Part shown: piece after piece, positions 1-9,100 of the stretch
Layout of the letters: each line of letters opens with the position of its first letter
Numbering within the stretch: the first letter of the stretch is position 1
Assembly (NCBI RefSeq): GCF_900564155.1
Contig: NZ_LS999839.1
Span: forward strand, 1,733,097-1,797,096
Direction: 5' to 3'
DNA length: 64,000 bases
Source of the DNA: Pedobacter schmidteae
GTDB lineage: Bacteria; Bacteroidota; Bacteroidia; Sphingobacteriales; Sphingobacteriaceae
Notes under the pieces: model-generated
Database searches by the model: none
What the model was told of the DNA's origin: nothing
Seen by the model: the letters and a program-made list of their open reading frames with translations, nothing else
Made by a program: the position numbers and the translations under genes

Positions 1-548
1 CCCTGAATCAGGATAATTCTAAATGTAAAGGTGCTTTCCTGTTGTACTTTACATTTTTTTGTCATTACACCAAGCACCGGAACACCTTTGGCCATGCCGG
101 CAATGAACGACTCAGTAACCGGTTTGTTTACAGTAACGACGTATTCTTTTTCATGATTGTTGCCTGCACGCAGAATTTTGTTGACCAGATCGCCGTTGTT
201 GGTCAGGAAAATCAAACCCTGAGAATCTTTGTCCAACCGGCCGATGGGAAATACCCTTTCGCTATGGTTTACATGGTCAACAATATTGCTTTTTACGCCA
301 GCTTCGGTGGTGCTGGTAATCCCTACGGGTTTGTTGTACGCAATTAGAATAGAGTTTTCAACCTGTTTTGGTTCTATGGATTGCCCATTTACCGTAACGA
401 TATCGCCAAAAAATACTTTGTCGCCTACTTTGGCTTTTTTGCCATTAATAAATACGTTTCCTTGCTCAATATATCTGTCGGCTGCTCTTCTGGAACAAAG
501 GCCGCTTTCACTTATGTATTTATTTAATCTTGTAGTAGAATCAGACAT
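1..548 (-). CDS. rluF: 23S rRNA pseudouridine synthase RluF, 3' end off the window
   Basis: Minus-strand ORF open to the left edge; the visible 182 residues are the N-terminal part of an RsuA/RluB/RluF-type pseudouridine synthase. An S4 RNA-binding domain lies at about residues 6-50 ([19 protein letters not shown]), followed by the catalytic-domain motif [10 protein letters not shown], whose Asp is the family's catalytic residue. The [10 protein letters not shown] segment and the motif context favour the RluF branch (23S rRNA position 2604) over RsuA, but the deciding C-terminus is missing. The start is ATG at 548, three bases from a perfect inverted repeat (552-600) that would fold in the mRNA leader. 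Family assignment is firm; the subfamily is less so. Confidence 0.85.
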   Translation of the reverse strand, partial: MSDSTTRLNKYISESGLCSRRAADRYIEQGNVFINGKKAKVGDKVFFGDIVTVNGQSIEPKQVENSILIAYNKPVGITSTTEAGVKSNIVDHVNHSERVFPIGRLDKDSQGLIFLTNNGDLVNKILRAGNNHEKEYVVTVNKPVTESFIAGMAKGVPVLGVMTKKCKVQQESTFTFRIILIQ

Positions 549-551
549 GCG

Positions 552-600
552 TATGGGTATAAATTGAAATTATTTACAAAGAAATCAATTTATACCCATA
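552..600 (-). repeat. 16-bp perfect inverted repeat in the rluF leader
   Basis: The arms 552-567 (tatgggtataaattga) and 585-600 are exact reverse complements separated by 17 bases. On the minus strand the hairpin ends three bases before the rluF ATG and lies 38 bases after the stop of the DinB-family gene. It could be a read-through terminator, an operator, or a leader hairpin affecting rluF translation. There is no T-tract after the stem, so a plain intrinsic terminator is unlikely. Confidence 0.6.
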
Positions 601-638
601 TAAACTATCAAAATATTTTAAAGTGCTGTTATTGAAGG

Positions 639-1130
639 TTACGCCTCATCTGCACTTGGTCCGTAACTGCCGGGGATAGGGATGTTTAATAAACGCAGAC
701 ACACGCCCAATTGTGCCCGGTGATGAATGATCTGACTCAAGCTCATCCTGATGATGGCGGCTTTTGATTCTTCTGTGTAAACCTGTTGGCCATTTCTTAG
801 TGTCCATGTTTTATCCAGCAAAGCCTCATTTTCGGCTTTAAGTTCAGTTCTGCCATCTTCAAGCGACCGCTCAAAATAAGCAAGCAATTCTTCTGTAGAA
901 TTGATGGGTTGTGGGGTATAAGGATTTGTAGCGAAATCAAGCTCATCAGTGGTTATGGCCATTGTAATCCAGGTAGGTAATTCTGCGATGTGGGTAGACA
1001 GGGCTTTGATGGTCATGCTTTTTGGGTGCAACTGCCAGTCAAATTTATCCGTTGGGATTCTTGATAACATTTTGCGGGTAGTCAGGGCTTCCTGCTCCAA
1101 CTCCGCTAGGTACATATTTATTCTGCTCAT
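639..1130 (-). CDS. DinB family protein (four-helix putative metal-dependent enzyme)
   Basis: A 163-residue protein from ATG 1130 (MSRINMYLAELEQEAL); an in-frame upstream ATG at 1163 would add 11 residues (MFSLYKQNKRT) that look untranslated. The helical pattern fits DinB/YfiT-like proteins, with a first histidine in ALSTHIAELP and the late pair in SQIIHHRAQLGVCLRLL, which correspond to the three-histidine metal site of the fold. Members include thiol-dependent enzymes such as bacillithiol transferases, but many have no known substrate, so no specific reaction is assigned. It lies between a secreted sulfatase and rluF on the same strand, with no obvious functional link. Confidence 0.75.
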   Translation of the reverse strand: MSRINMYLAELEQEALTTRKMLSRIPTDKFDWQLHPKSMTIKALSTHIAELPTWITMAITTDELDFATNPYTPQPINSTEELLAYFERSLEDGRTELKAENEALLDKTWTLRNGQQVYTEESKAAIIRMSLSQIIHHRAQLGVCLRLLNIPIPGSYGPSADEA

Positions 1131-1200
1131 AGTTCTTTTGTTTTGCTTGTACAAAGAAAACATGGGCGAGTGACAACCCTATGGCAGTCTGTTTTTCAGG

Positions 1201-2607
1201 TTAAATTTTATTTGAAATAAAAGGGAAATCTTTGTTTTCAATATGCTGATTGATCATGATATCCTGTATTTTTTTGACAATACCAGGTTGTTGGTCTGCA
1301 ATGTTTTTGGCTTCTTTAGGATCGGTATTGAGATCATATAGAAAAACCGGGCCATTGGGATTCTTTTTTACATTTTCTTTAATGCCTTTCCATTTTCCTA
1401 TTCTGACAGCCTGCCGTCCCCCGTCTTCATGAAATTCCCAGTATAAAAAATCATGTTGTTTTTGGCGACTGTTTTGCACAAATGTTGGAAGGATAGAGAT
1501 TCCGTCTGTTTTACCGGCGAGTGGCTGGCCAATTAGTTCAGCAAAAGTTGGCATGAAATCCCAAAATGCTCCAATATGGTCGGAAATGGTTGCTGCTTTA
1601 ATTTTACCCGGCCAGTAAGCAATCATGGGTTCGCGGATGCCGCCTTCGGTAAGTTGTCTTTTTATTCCCTTAAACCCACCGCTGCTGTTAAAGAAGTTGG
1701 GGTCATTGCCCCCTTCCTGATGCGGTCCATTGTCGCTGGTAAATACAATTAGCGTTTGTTTATCCAATCCCAATTTTTTAAGTTGTGTAATTACTTCACC
1801 CACGTAGTTGTCTAGTTTGGTCACCATTGCCGCATAAGCCGCATGAGGATATGCCTGTGGCTGATAGCCATTGCCGTCCCAATTGTGCGATACTGCCTTG
1901 GGTTGTTCATTAAATTTCTTTTTGTAATGTGCAAAGATCGGGTCTCCATCTGGCAATTGCAGGCCGGCATGTGGTAATGTATAGGCCAGATACATAAAAA
2001 AGGGATTGGATTTGTTGGCCTTTAAAAATGATATGCCTTGCGCTTGGATGAGTTCCGGAGCGTATTGTTTTTGTAGGGTTAGGGTATTACTTAATTCAAT
2101 CCGTTTTTGGTTATCCCATAAGTGATCCGGGAAAAAATTATGCGACTGGCGCTGACAATTGTAACCGAAAAAGCTGTCGACCCCTTGTTTAACCGGATCT
2201 CCTGCTGAACCTGGGAAGCCCATGCCCCATTTACCAAACACCCCGGTTTTATAGCCTGCAGCTTTAAACATTTCGGGCATGATATAGGCCGAATCGGGTA
2301 GGGGCAGCTGTCCTTCCGGCTTAATCTCATAATTGCCTCTTATAGGTGTGTGTCCGGTATGCAGGCCTGTCATTAGAGATGCTCTCGATGGGGCGCATAC
2401 CGAGGTGCCGGCATAAAACTGTGTAAAACGCATACCGTTGGCAGCCAGTTTATCAATGTTTGGGGTCTCTATTAGCTTTTGCCCATAGCACCCCAAGTCG
2501 CCATATCCCATATCATCGGCCAGAATAAAAATTATATTAGGCTTTTGCTGGGCACTAAGATTAAAGGCCAAAAAACTAAGGCAGGTAAAGAGGAGCTTTT
2601 TCATCAT
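1201..2607 (-). CDS. secreted arylsulfatase-type sulfatase (S1 family)
   Basis: 468 residues with an N-terminal signal peptide (MMKKLLFTCLSFLAFNLSAQ) and a complete formylglycine-dependent sulfatase domain. KPNIIFILADDMGYGDLGCYG holds the paired metal-binding Asp residues (31, 32). CAPSRASLMTG carries Cys71, which sulfatase-maturing enzymes convert to formylglycine, inside the C-x-P-S-R signature. TSDNGPH and the C-terminal region with a GKWKGI segment also fit the family. It should hydrolyse a sulfate ester in the periplasm or outside; the substrate cannot be read from sequence. No maturase, SusC/SusD pair or glycoside hydrolase is adjacent, so it is not in a visible polysaccharide-utilisation locus here. 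Confidence 0.92.
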   Translation of the reverse strand: MMKKLLFTCLSFLAFNLSAQQKPNIIFILADDMGYGDLGCYGQKLIETPNIDKLAANGMRFTQFYAGTSVCAPSRASLMTGLHTGHTPIRGNYEIKPEGQLPLPDSAYIMPEMFKAAGYKTGVFGKWGMGFPGSAGDPVKQGVDSFFGYNCQRQSHNFFPDHLWDNQKRIELSNTLTLQKQYAPELIQAQGISFLKANKSNPFFMYLAYTLPHAGLQLPDGDPIFAHYKKKFNEQPKAVSHNWDGNGYQPQAYPHAAYAAMVTKLDNYVGEVITQLKKLGLDKQTLIVFTSDNGPHQEGGNDPNFFNSSGGFKGIKRQLTEGGIREPMIAYWPGKIKAATISDHIGAFWDFMPTFAELIGQPLAGKTDGISILPTFVQNSRQKQHDFLYWEFHEDGGRQAVRIGKWKGIKENVKKNPNGPVFLYDLNTDPKEAKNIADQQPGIVKKIQDIMINQHIENKDFPFISNKI

Positions 2608-2739
2608 TGGATAAAATTAATGGAACCAAATTGATTTTGCACCATGCTATTGAGTTAAAAATTACCTTCTCAGAAGGCGCATAGGAAAATTTTGCCCGTC
2701 TTTAGGGCAAAGGTTTCCAGCGATTAAGGAGAGTTGTTT

Positions 2740-3432
2740 TTAGTGGCTGACAGGCAAAACCTTCATGTATTCACTAACCTGCATATGATCGGTTTTTCTG
2801 AAGGGCAGGTTCAGGTTTCTAACTTTTACAATACGCGAGACCCTGAAGTCGCGGTATTCTTTACGAAGATGGCACCAGGCAATGAGATGCCAGTTGTAGG
2901 CATAAAATATGAGTCCGATAGCTTCAACTTCGCGCTTGCTGCTTTCTTTATTTTGATTCTGGTAATCGATCTCTATAATACATTTGTCGGAGATGGCATT
3001 TTGCAGATCAGAGAGGTGATCAAATTCGTCGTTGAACCATTCGGGGTTCAATTGAAACTTAATGCTTTCGTTGAGCAATTCCAGTTTTTCCTTTTGAGTA
3101 TGTTTTAATACCGCTTTAACCTTATTCAAGGCGGAAGTATAATTGGTAAAGATAGACTTGTCTCCAAATCGGGACACCAAACGTTCCATAATCAGTAAAG
3201 CATTGGCCTCATCTGAAGTAAATGACACAGGAGGCAAAAAATACCCCTGTACAATATAATAGCCCTTGGGCTGTTCAAAACTGATGGGAACACCTTGTTC
3301 CAGCAGTGCCTTTATGTCGCGGTATACCGTTCGCGTACTGATCTGAAACTGATCAGCAATTCTATCTGCAGAAATATATTTTTTAGTCTGCAATAATAAA
3401 AGGATCCCAAAAAGTCGGTCTATTCTGTTCAT
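2740..3432 (-). CDS. HTH and WYL domain transcriptional regulator (YafY type)
   Basis: 230 residues. The N-terminus (MNRIDRLFGILLLLQTKKYISADRIADQFQISTRTVYRDIKAL) is a winged helix-turn-helix of the HTH_11 class, and the C-terminal half (EVEAIGLIFYAYNWHLIAWCHLRKEYRDFRVSRI) is a WYL ligand-sensing domain. WYL proteins usually bind nucleotides, nucleic acid fragments or small ligands and act as transcription factors. It is transcribed away from the amidohydrolase gene that starts 131 bases to the right, so either gene could be its target, but nothing proves this. ATG start at 3432, preceded by a TATATTTG box. Confidence 0.88.
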   Translation of the reverse strand: MNRIDRLFGILLLLQTKKYISADRIADQFQISTRTVYRDIKALLEQGVPISFEQPKGYYIVQGYFLPPVSFTSDEANALLIMERLVSRFGDKSIFTNYTSALNKVKAVLKHTQKEKLELLNESIKFQLNPEWFNDEFDHLSDLQNAISDKCIIEIDYQNQNKESSKREVEAIGLIFYAYNWHLIAWCHLRKEYRDFRVSRIVKVRNLNLPFRKTDHMQVSEYMKVLPVSH

Positions 3433-3447
3433 AGGTCGTTCTTCCTA

Positions 3448-3455
3448 CAAATATA
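3448..3455 (-). promoter_or_regulatory. candidate Bacteroidota -7 box for the WYL regulator
   Basis: Minus-strand TATATTTG matches the Bacteroidota -7 consensus TAnnTTTG exactly, 15 bases upstream of the start codon. No convincing -33 TTTG is seen at the usual spacing, so the call is tentative. Confidence 0.4.
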
Positions 3456-3562
3456 ATTGTTTAGGTGTTGAAATTTTGGGCCTTAACCTGTTTAAAGTAA
3501 TAATACCGTAGCAGGTCAGGCTGATATAGTGCTTTTTAGAGGGAAAAATCTTTTATTTGCGT

Positions 3563-4741
3563 ATGATTTCGCATATTTCAGCAGCATATATATATCCTGT
3601 AACCGGCAATCCTATTAAAAATGGTGTACTTGCGGTTGATCCTATGGGGATAATCAAAGCAGTTTATACAGAGGAGCAAGCAAAAGAAAGACAAATTAAC
3701 CATATCACTCATTACAAAGGTTTGTTGACTCCAGGCTTTGTGAATACACATTGTCACCTCGAATTGTCTAGCCTTAAGGGGAAAATTGCGAAAGGAACAG
3801 GTTTGCCCGAATTTGTGCAATCGGTGATCAAATTGCGCCGTGCTGATGAAGACGAAACGAACCAGGCTATGATCAGTGCAGATGCTGAATTATATGCTAA
3901 TGGGGTGGTTGCTGTTGGGGATATTTCCAATCTGCCAATCTCCAAAGCCTTAAAATCAGATTCGTCAATTTATTACTTTACTTTTTTAGAACTGATGGGG
4001 TTTAACCCTACAATGGCGCAGAAGGCGATAGAAAATGCAAAACGGCTGAAAAACGACTTTGCTCCTTTGCCTGTTTCCCTGGTGCCACATGCCCCATATT
4101 CTGTCTCGGCTGAGTTATTTAACGAGATTGCCAGTTATAGCCAGTTTCAGGATGGGCCATTGAGTATTCATAATCAGGAAACCGCTGATGAGAACCTGTT
4201 TTTTGAACAAAAAGCGGGAGGCTTTTTAAGGCTGTTTGAATTTCTGGGACAGGATATCGGCTTTTATACCCCTTCAGGTAAAACTTCATTACATACCTAT
4301 CTGCCTCTTTTATCGCCTCAATTAAAAACGTTACTGGTACATAATACTTATACGTCGGCCGAAGATGTGGCTTATGCTACCTGCATTCATCCCAATTTGT
4401 ATTGGTGCCTGTGCCCAAAAGCAAATTTATATATAGAAAACAGGTTACCTGATGTGAATATGATGCGTAAGGCCGGTATAAAAATTACGCTGGGGACGGA
4501 TAGTCTGGCCAGTAATGACGGACTGAGTATTTTATCGGAGATGAATGTGTTGCAGGAGCGTTTTGATGTGCCGGTTGAAGAGCTACTGAGATGGGCAACA
4601 TTTAATGGAGCCGAGTTTTTGGAAATAGCGCAGCGCTTTGGTAGTTTCGAAGAAGGCAAGCAGCCAGGCGTAAATCTGATTGATTTTACGGAAAAAGATG
4701 GGAAAGTGATTTTAGGAAATAAGGTTAGGCGCTTGTTTTAG
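3563..4741 (+). CDS. metal-dependent amidohydrolase (cytosine deaminase/chlorohydrolase-like)
   Basis: 392 residues from ATG 3563; a TTG two codons earlier is less likely. The TIM-barrel amidohydrolase metal ligands are visible in order: NTHCHLE (His63 and His65), the HAPYSVS segment, SIHNQETADE, LVHNTYT and the late Asp in LGTDSLASND. This layout matches the Trz/SsnA/guanine-deaminase type of hydrolytic deaminase or dechlorinase. Some relatives deaminate aminodeoxyfutalosine or other purine-like compounds; the substrate is not assigned here. The plus-strand neighbour is a nitronate monooxygenase family gene 42 bases downstream, so the two may be cotranscribed. Confidence 0.85.
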   Translation: MISHISAAYIYPVTGNPIKNGVLAVDPMGIIKAVYTEEQAKERQINHITHYKGLLTPGFVNTHCHLELSSLKGKIAKGTGLPEFVQSVIKLRRADEDETNQAMISADAELYANGVVAVGDISNLPISKALKSDSSIYYFTFLELMGFNPTMAQKAIENAKRLKNDFAPLPVSLVPHAPYSVSAELFNEIASYSQFQDGPLSIHNQETADENLFFEQKAGGFLRLFEFLGQDIGFYTPSGKTSLHTYLPLLSPQLKTLLVHNTYTSAEDVAYATCIHPNLYWCLCPKANLYIENRLPDVNMMRKAGIKITLGTDSLASNDGLSILSEMNVLQERFDVPVEELLRWATFNGAEFLEIAQRFGSFEEGKQPGVNLIDFTEKDGKVILGNKVRRLF

Positions 4742-4783
4742 TGTACGGCCTGCCGACCACAAGTAGAAAATTGTTTGAACAAT

Positions 4784-5731
4784 ATGGCAAATAAGATTAC
4801 TGAGCTTTTTGGAATAAGGTATCCGGTTGTACAAGCTGGTATGATCTGGTGTAGCGGTTGGCGACTTGCTTCGGCGGTTGCGAATGCTGGTGGACTGGGG
4901 CTTATTGGTGCAGGGTCTATGTATCCGGAGGTTTTGCGGGATCATATCCGGAAATGTAAAGCGGCTACAAGTAAGCCCTTTGGAGTGAATGTGCCCTTAT
5001 TGTATCCGGACATTGACGAAATTATGCAGATTATTGTGGAGGAAGGTGTGCGTATTGTGTTCACCTCGGCCGGTAATCCGGCTACCTGGACCAGTTTTTT
5101 AAAGGAAAGAGGAATTACTGTGGTTCATGTCATCGCAAATGCGAAATTTGCAGTTAAAGCGGAAACATGTGGGGTAGATGCCATTGTAGCCGAAGGCTTT
5201 GAGGCCGGAGGGCACAATGGGAGGGAAGAAACCACAACCATGTGCCTGGTTCCAATGATACGCGATATGGTTAAAATACCGCTTATTGCGGCCGGTGGGA
5301 TTGGTAGTGGCAGGGCAATGCTGGCTGCTATGGCTTTGGGCGCAGATGGGGTACAGGTCGGCTCTGCATTTGCCATAGCCGAAGAGTCGTCGGCACATGA
5401 ACGCTTTAAAAACCGGATTATTCAGGCTGTGGAAGGAGACACCAGATTGAGCCTGAAAAAATTAGTCCCGGTTCGGTTGCTTAAAAATGAATTTGCAGAT
5501 GTTGTGGCGGGAGCCGAATCAGATGGTGCTGATGCAGAGGTGCTTAAAAGAATGTTAGGGCGGGCGCGAGCAAAAATGGGTATGTTTGAAGGAGATATAG
5601 AGCAGGGAGAACTGGAAATAGGTCAGGTATCAGCTATGCTGAAAGAAATTAAACCTGCTGCAGAGATATTAAATGCAATCTGGGAGGAGTTTTTGCTGGA
5701 GAAGGAACGACTGTCCGGCATGAGGTTTTAA
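4784..5731 (+). CDS. nitronate monooxygenase family FMN protein (FabK/NMO-like)
   Basis: 315 residues from ATG 4784 (MANKITELFGIRYPVVQAGM); a TTG at 4775 is a weaker alternative. It is a TIM-barrel flavoprotein with the phosphate/FMN loop AAGGIGSGRAMLAAMALGAD and the family's EAGGHNGREETTTM segment. Family members oxidise alkyl nitronates with FMN and oxygen, or act as FabK enoyl-ACP reductases. The segment EAGGHNG with no other FabK landmarks favours the NMO side. The real substrate is unknown. It follows the amidohydrolase closely and precedes acylphosphatase by 47 bases. Confidence 0.85.
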   Translation: MANKITELFGIRYPVVQAGMIWCSGWRLASAVANAGGLGLIGAGSMYPEVLRDHIRKCKAATSKPFGVNVPLLYPDIDEIMQIIVEEGVRIVFTSAGNPATWTSFLKERGITVVHVIANAKFAVKAETCGVDAIVAEGFEAGGHNGREETTTMCLVPMIRDMVKIPLIAAGGIGSGRAMLAAMALGADGVQVGSAFAIAEESSAHERFKNRIIQAVEGDTRLSLKKLVPVRLLKNEFADVVAGAESDGADAEVLKRMLGRARAKMGMFEGDIEQGELEIGQVSAMLKEIKPAAEILNAIWEEFLLEKERLSGMRF

Positions 5732-5778
5732 TTTCTAGGGTATAGTTGTCGCGATTGTCGCATTGAACAAACATAAGA

Positions 5779-6057
5779 ATGGAAAAAAAACACATTACAA
5801 TAAAAATTACAGGTAAAGTACAAGGGGTATCTTTTAGGGCGGTGACCAAGGTGGTGGCCGATCAAATGGGGGTTAGGGGAATGATCAGAAATGAAGCCGA
5901 TGGTAGCGTGTATATAGAAGCTGAAGGTGATGATACTTTGCTGGAGGTATTTACCGACTGGTGCAACGAAGGTACAGACCGAGCTAAGATTGAGCATGTA
6001 GAAATAACCCCGGGTGAACTGAAGAACTATCGTAATTTTGAAATTATTAAGAAATAG
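5779..6057 (+). CDS. acyP: acylphosphatase
   Basis: 92 residues, the usual acylphosphatase length. The phosphate-binding loop GKVQGVSFR carries the catalytic Arg at its end and the later RNEADGSVYIEAEGD segment contains the catalytic Asn. It hydrolyses carboxyl-phosphate bonds such as acetyl phosphate in the cytosol. The stop codon is followed directly by the ATG of the flippase gene with no spacing, so the two are probably translationally coupled. Confidence 0.95.
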   Translation: MEKKHITIKITGKVQGVSFRAVTKVVADQMGVRGMIRNEADGSVYIEAEGDDTLLEVFTDWCNEGTDRAKIEHVEITPGELKNYRNFEIIKK

Positions 6058-7542
6058 ATGTCAGTAGTAAAAAAGTTTTTAGGACAGACTGCAGTTTATG
6101 GTATCAGTACTGTTTTTTCAAGGCTGTTTAACTTTATCCTGACACCAATTTATACCGGTAAATTTGCCGCAGGTACCTATGGTATATTTACCACGATGTA
6201 TGCCTATGCCTCATTAATCAATGCGGTGCTGGCTTTTGGAATGGAAAGTACCTATTTCAGATACCTGAATAAGTATGAGGACAGAAAACAGGATGTGTAT
6301 AACAACTCTTTTTTGTGTATTGCATTTATCTCTACGCTGTTTTTAATCACAGGCCTGGTATTCTCCAGCTCAATTGCAGCCTATTTAACCGACAGCCCCA
6401 AACAATTACAGGATTATAAAACATATGTGCAGCTTTTTATTGGGATACTGTTTGTAGATGCGATATGTGTTATCCCCTTTGCAAAGCTTAGGGCAGATAA
6501 TAAAGCTTTTAAGTATAGCCTGATCAAATTTCTGAACATTGGCTGTTTTGTAGGTTTTAATCTGGTTTTTATTTATATCATTCCAATGATCATTGCGCAG
6601 GGTTGGCCTTTGGCCGATTGGTTAGCGACGTGGTATCGTGGGATATGGGTGGGTTATGTTTTTGTGGCTAACCTGATTGCCAGTATGCTGACACTTGTGA
6701 TGTTGCTGCCCGAATTTCTGAAGCTGAGGTTTCGGTTTGACCGGCCTCTGTTTGGTAAGATGTTTTCTTATTCCTGGCCTATTCTGGTGGCCAATTTGTC
6801 CTTTATTGTGAATGAAAACCTTGATAAAATTGTGCTGAGCAGGCTGCTGCCGGATGGAGTAGCAGATCATGAAGTAGGGATTTACGGGGCTGTTTGTAAG
6901 ATTGCAATATTCATCAGCATCTTCATTACAGCATTCAGACTAGGTGCTGAGCCTTTCTTTTTTAGCCACGCAAAAAATGCTAACGCTAAAAAGACATACG
7001 CTACCATTTTGCATTATTTTGTAATCGCCCTGGCATTGTTGTTTGTTGGATTAATTGCCAACATTGAGGTGCTTAAATATTTTATCCGCAAAAGTGAATA
7101 CTGGGTTGGACTGCCGGCAGTACCCTATTTATTGTTTGGTTACGTCTGCCTAGGAATTTATATGAACTTATCCATCTGGTATCGTTTATCTGATCAAACC
7201 CGCTTTGGCTTATACATTTCTATCGTAGGCGCCGTTATTACTATTGTGATGAATTTTGTACTGATTCCAAAATATAGTTATATGGGCTCGGCCTGGGTGT
7301 CCATGCTGGCCTATTTTGTAATGATGGTAATTTCGTATGTATTGGGACAAAAGTATTATCCGATACCTTATGATCTGAAAAGAATCCTGGTTTACCTGTT
7401 CACCGCTATCGTATTGGTAGTGCTCTCTTTTTGGGTATTTAACAGGAATATCTATATTGGCAATGGCCTGCTATTGCTATTTTTTGCAGGGATTATTTAT
7501 TTTGAAAAAGATCAGTTGAAACTTATATTGACGAAGAAATGA
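6058..7542 (+). CDS. polysaccharide/oligosaccharide flippase (MATE/PST superfamily)
   Basis: 494 residues of highly hydrophobic sequence with about 12-14 predicted membrane segments and the N-terminal signature FLGQTAVYGISTVFSRLFNFILTPIYTGKF typical of Wzx-like and lipid-II-flippase-like transporters. It should move an undecaprenyl-linked sugar across the inner membrane for a surface glycan. No glycosyltransferases are adjacent, so the cargo cannot be inferred; isolated copies of this type are common in Bacteroidota. It begins immediately after the acyP stop. Confidence 0.88.
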   Translation: MSVVKKFLGQTAVYGISTVFSRLFNFILTPIYTGKFAAGTYGIFTTMYAYASLINAVLAFGMESTYFRYLNKYEDRKQDVYNNSFLCIAFISTLFLITGLVFSSSIAAYLTDSPKQLQDYKTYVQLFIGILFVDAICVIPFAKLRADNKAFKYSLIKFLNIGCFVGFNLVFIYIIPMIIAQGWPLADWLATWYRGIWVGYVFVANLIASMLTLVMLLPEFLKLRFRFDRPLFGKMFSYSWPILVANLSFIVNENLDKIVLSRLLPDGVADHEVGIYGAVCKIAIFISIFITAFRLGAEPFFFSHAKNANAKKTYATILHYFVIALALLFVGLIANIEVLKYFIRKSEYWVGLPAVPYLLFGYVCLGIYMNLSIWYRLSDQTRFGLYISIVGAVITIVMNFVLIPKYSYMGSAWVSMLAYFVMMVISYVLGQKYYPIPYDLKRILVYLFTAIVLVVLSFWVFNRNIYIGNGLLLLFFAGIIYFEKDQLKLILTKK

Positions 7543-7556
7543 TTTTTTAACCGGTT

Positions 7557-7583
7557 GTCATCCTGAATTTATTTCAGGATGAC
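7557..7583. repeat. dispersed palindrome, single copy
   Basis: Arms GTCATCCTGAA and TTCAGGATGAC flank a five-base loop (27 bp). The same unit occurs as a double copy at 30551-30634 and 50929-51013 and as a remnant at 58048-58065. It sits between the flippase stop and dut. Confidence 0.85.
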
Positions 7584-7623
7584 GATAGTATAAGTCAGAA
7601 TGGAGAAGAAATAAATTTTGAAA

Positions 7624-8055
7624 ATGAATATAAATATTATTAATAAATCGGCACATGCCTTACCCCAGTATGAGACGGCTCATGCTGCGGGAATGGATTT
7701 ACGTGCACATATAGAAACAGAAATTACGATTAAACCTTTACAACGGGTATTGGTTCCAACTGGTTTATATATAGAACTTCCGGTAGGATTTGAAGCGCAA
7801 ATCAGGCCACGTAGCGGTTTGGCATATAAACATGGTATCAGCATAGTAAATTCTCCCGGTACTATTGATGCAGATTACAGAGGCGAGATTAAAGTGCTGC
7901 TGGTAAATTTGTCGGACACCGATTTTGTGGTAAATAATGGCGATAGAATTGCACAGATGGTTATCGCAAGGCATGAAACAGTTAGTTGGAATGCTGTCGA
8001 CGAACTGAGTGATACCGTCCGGGGTGCAGGTGGTTATGGTCATACCGGCAAATAA
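7624..8055 (+). CDS. dut: dUTP diphosphatase
   Basis: 143 residues from ATG 7624 ([17 protein letters not shown]); a TTG six bases upstream is less likely. All five trimeric dUTPase motifs are present: AAGMDLRA (1), PRSGLA (2), [10 protein letters not shown] with the catalytic Asp (3), GDRIAQMV (4) and [10 protein letters not shown] (5). It hydrolyses dUTP to dUMP and diphosphate, keeping uracil out of DNA and feeding thymidylate synthesis. A dispersed palindrome lies 40 bases upstream. Confidence 0.97.
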   Translation: MNINIINKSAHALPQYETAHAAGMDLRAHIETEITIKPLQRVLVPTGLYIELPVGFEAQIRPRSGLAYKHGISIVNSPGTIDADYRGEIKVLLVNLSDTDFVVNNGDRIAQMVIARHETVSWNAVDELSDTVRGAGGYGHTGK

Positions 8056-8071
8056 ATAAAAAGAAAAACGA

Positions 8072-9100
8072 ATGAGGTACAAAGTGTTGATGTTGGTTTT
8101 GTTAGCCTATGTTTCTGAATCATTTGCCCAGAAGCCCGTGGTAGATACTGCCATGATTAAAACACTTTTTTTTGCCGGCTTGCGAAATAAGCTGAATGAA
8201 GATTATAGCAAGGCGAATGAGAATTTTAACCAGATACTTGTATTGGACCCACAAAATGCCGCGGTTTATTATGAGATTGCAGTGGTAAATTACCGGCAGA
8301 ATAATTTGCCGGAGGCCGAAATGGCTATAAAAAAAGCCACAACCCTTGAAGCCAACAATACCTGGTACTGGATGATGATGGCCGAAGTGTACAAACGGAA
8401 GGGGGATATGGATGCCATGGCAGTTGCATTAAACCAGCTCATCAGGCTTTCACCAGACAAGGTCGAATATTATTTTGATCGGTCTAATGCTTACCTGCTG
8501 GCCGGTAAGGTTGCAGAGGCCATGAAAGGTTATGACGAACTGGAGAAAAAGTTTGGAGCTTCTGATGAGTTGTCAAGGGCACGGCGACGGGTAACCTCAG
8601 GTGCCGAAAGAGGTAGTAAGAAAGATCAGGCTGTGGTAGCAGCGCCAGAGTCGGAGATGATATTACTGGCCGAGAGTTTATATAAAAAAGGTGATTTGCC
8701 GGCTGCGCTGGCTCAGTTTAAATTGGTATTGCAGAGTGATGAGCAACCTTACAAGGCTTGGGAGCAGGCTTTAAACATACAATTGTTGTTGAAGCAGTAT
8801 AAAGATGCCATCAAAACGGCCGAATCAGCATTAGCAATTTATCCCAACCAGGCTATTTTGTATTATTTTATGGCTTTGGCCCTGCAGCAGGATCACCAAA
8901 ATGAACCCGCTTTGATACAGGTAAAATCGGCCTTACAGTTAGATGCCGAAAATGGCGTTTATTTGGAGTTGTATGGTGATATCCTCTATTTGATGGGTGA
9001 TAAGGAACATGCAATCAACCAATGGAAAAAGGCAAAAGCTGCTGGGAATGGGTCGGAGAAATTAAATAAAAAGATCAATGAGCGGAAATATTTGGAATAA
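8072..9100 (+). CDS. exported TPR-repeat protein
   Basis: 342 residues with a signal peptide (MRYKVLMLVLLAYVSESFAQ). From about residue 30 it consists of tetratricopeptide repeats, for example NFNQILVLDPQNAAVYYEIAVVNYRQNNLPEAEMAIKKATTLEANNTWYW-like helical pairs, plus a second block after residue 200. A low-complexity linker (SGAERGSKKDQ) separates the blocks. TPR domains mediate protein contacts; here it is probably periplasmic. Its last 23 bases overlap the DUF4292 lipoprotein gene, so the two are coupled and possibly part of one envelope complex with the EnvC-like protein after them. No enzyme activity is suggested. Confidence 0.85.
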   Translation: MRYKVLMLVLLAYVSESFAQKPVVDTAMIKTLFFAGLRNKLNEDYSKANENFNQILVLDPQNAAVYYEIAVVNYRQNNLPEAEMAIKKATTLEANNTWYWMMMAEVYKRKGDMDAMAVALNQLIRLSPDKVEYYFDRSNAYLLAGKVAEAMKGYDELEKKFGASDELSRARRRVTSGAERGSKKDQAVVAAPESEMILLAESLYKKGDLPAALAQFKLVLQSDEQPYKAWEQALNIQLLLKQYKDAIKTAESALAIYPNQAILYYFMALALQQDHQNEPALIQVKSALQLDAENGVYLELYGDILYLMGDKEHAINQWKKAKAAGNGSEKLNKKINERKYLE

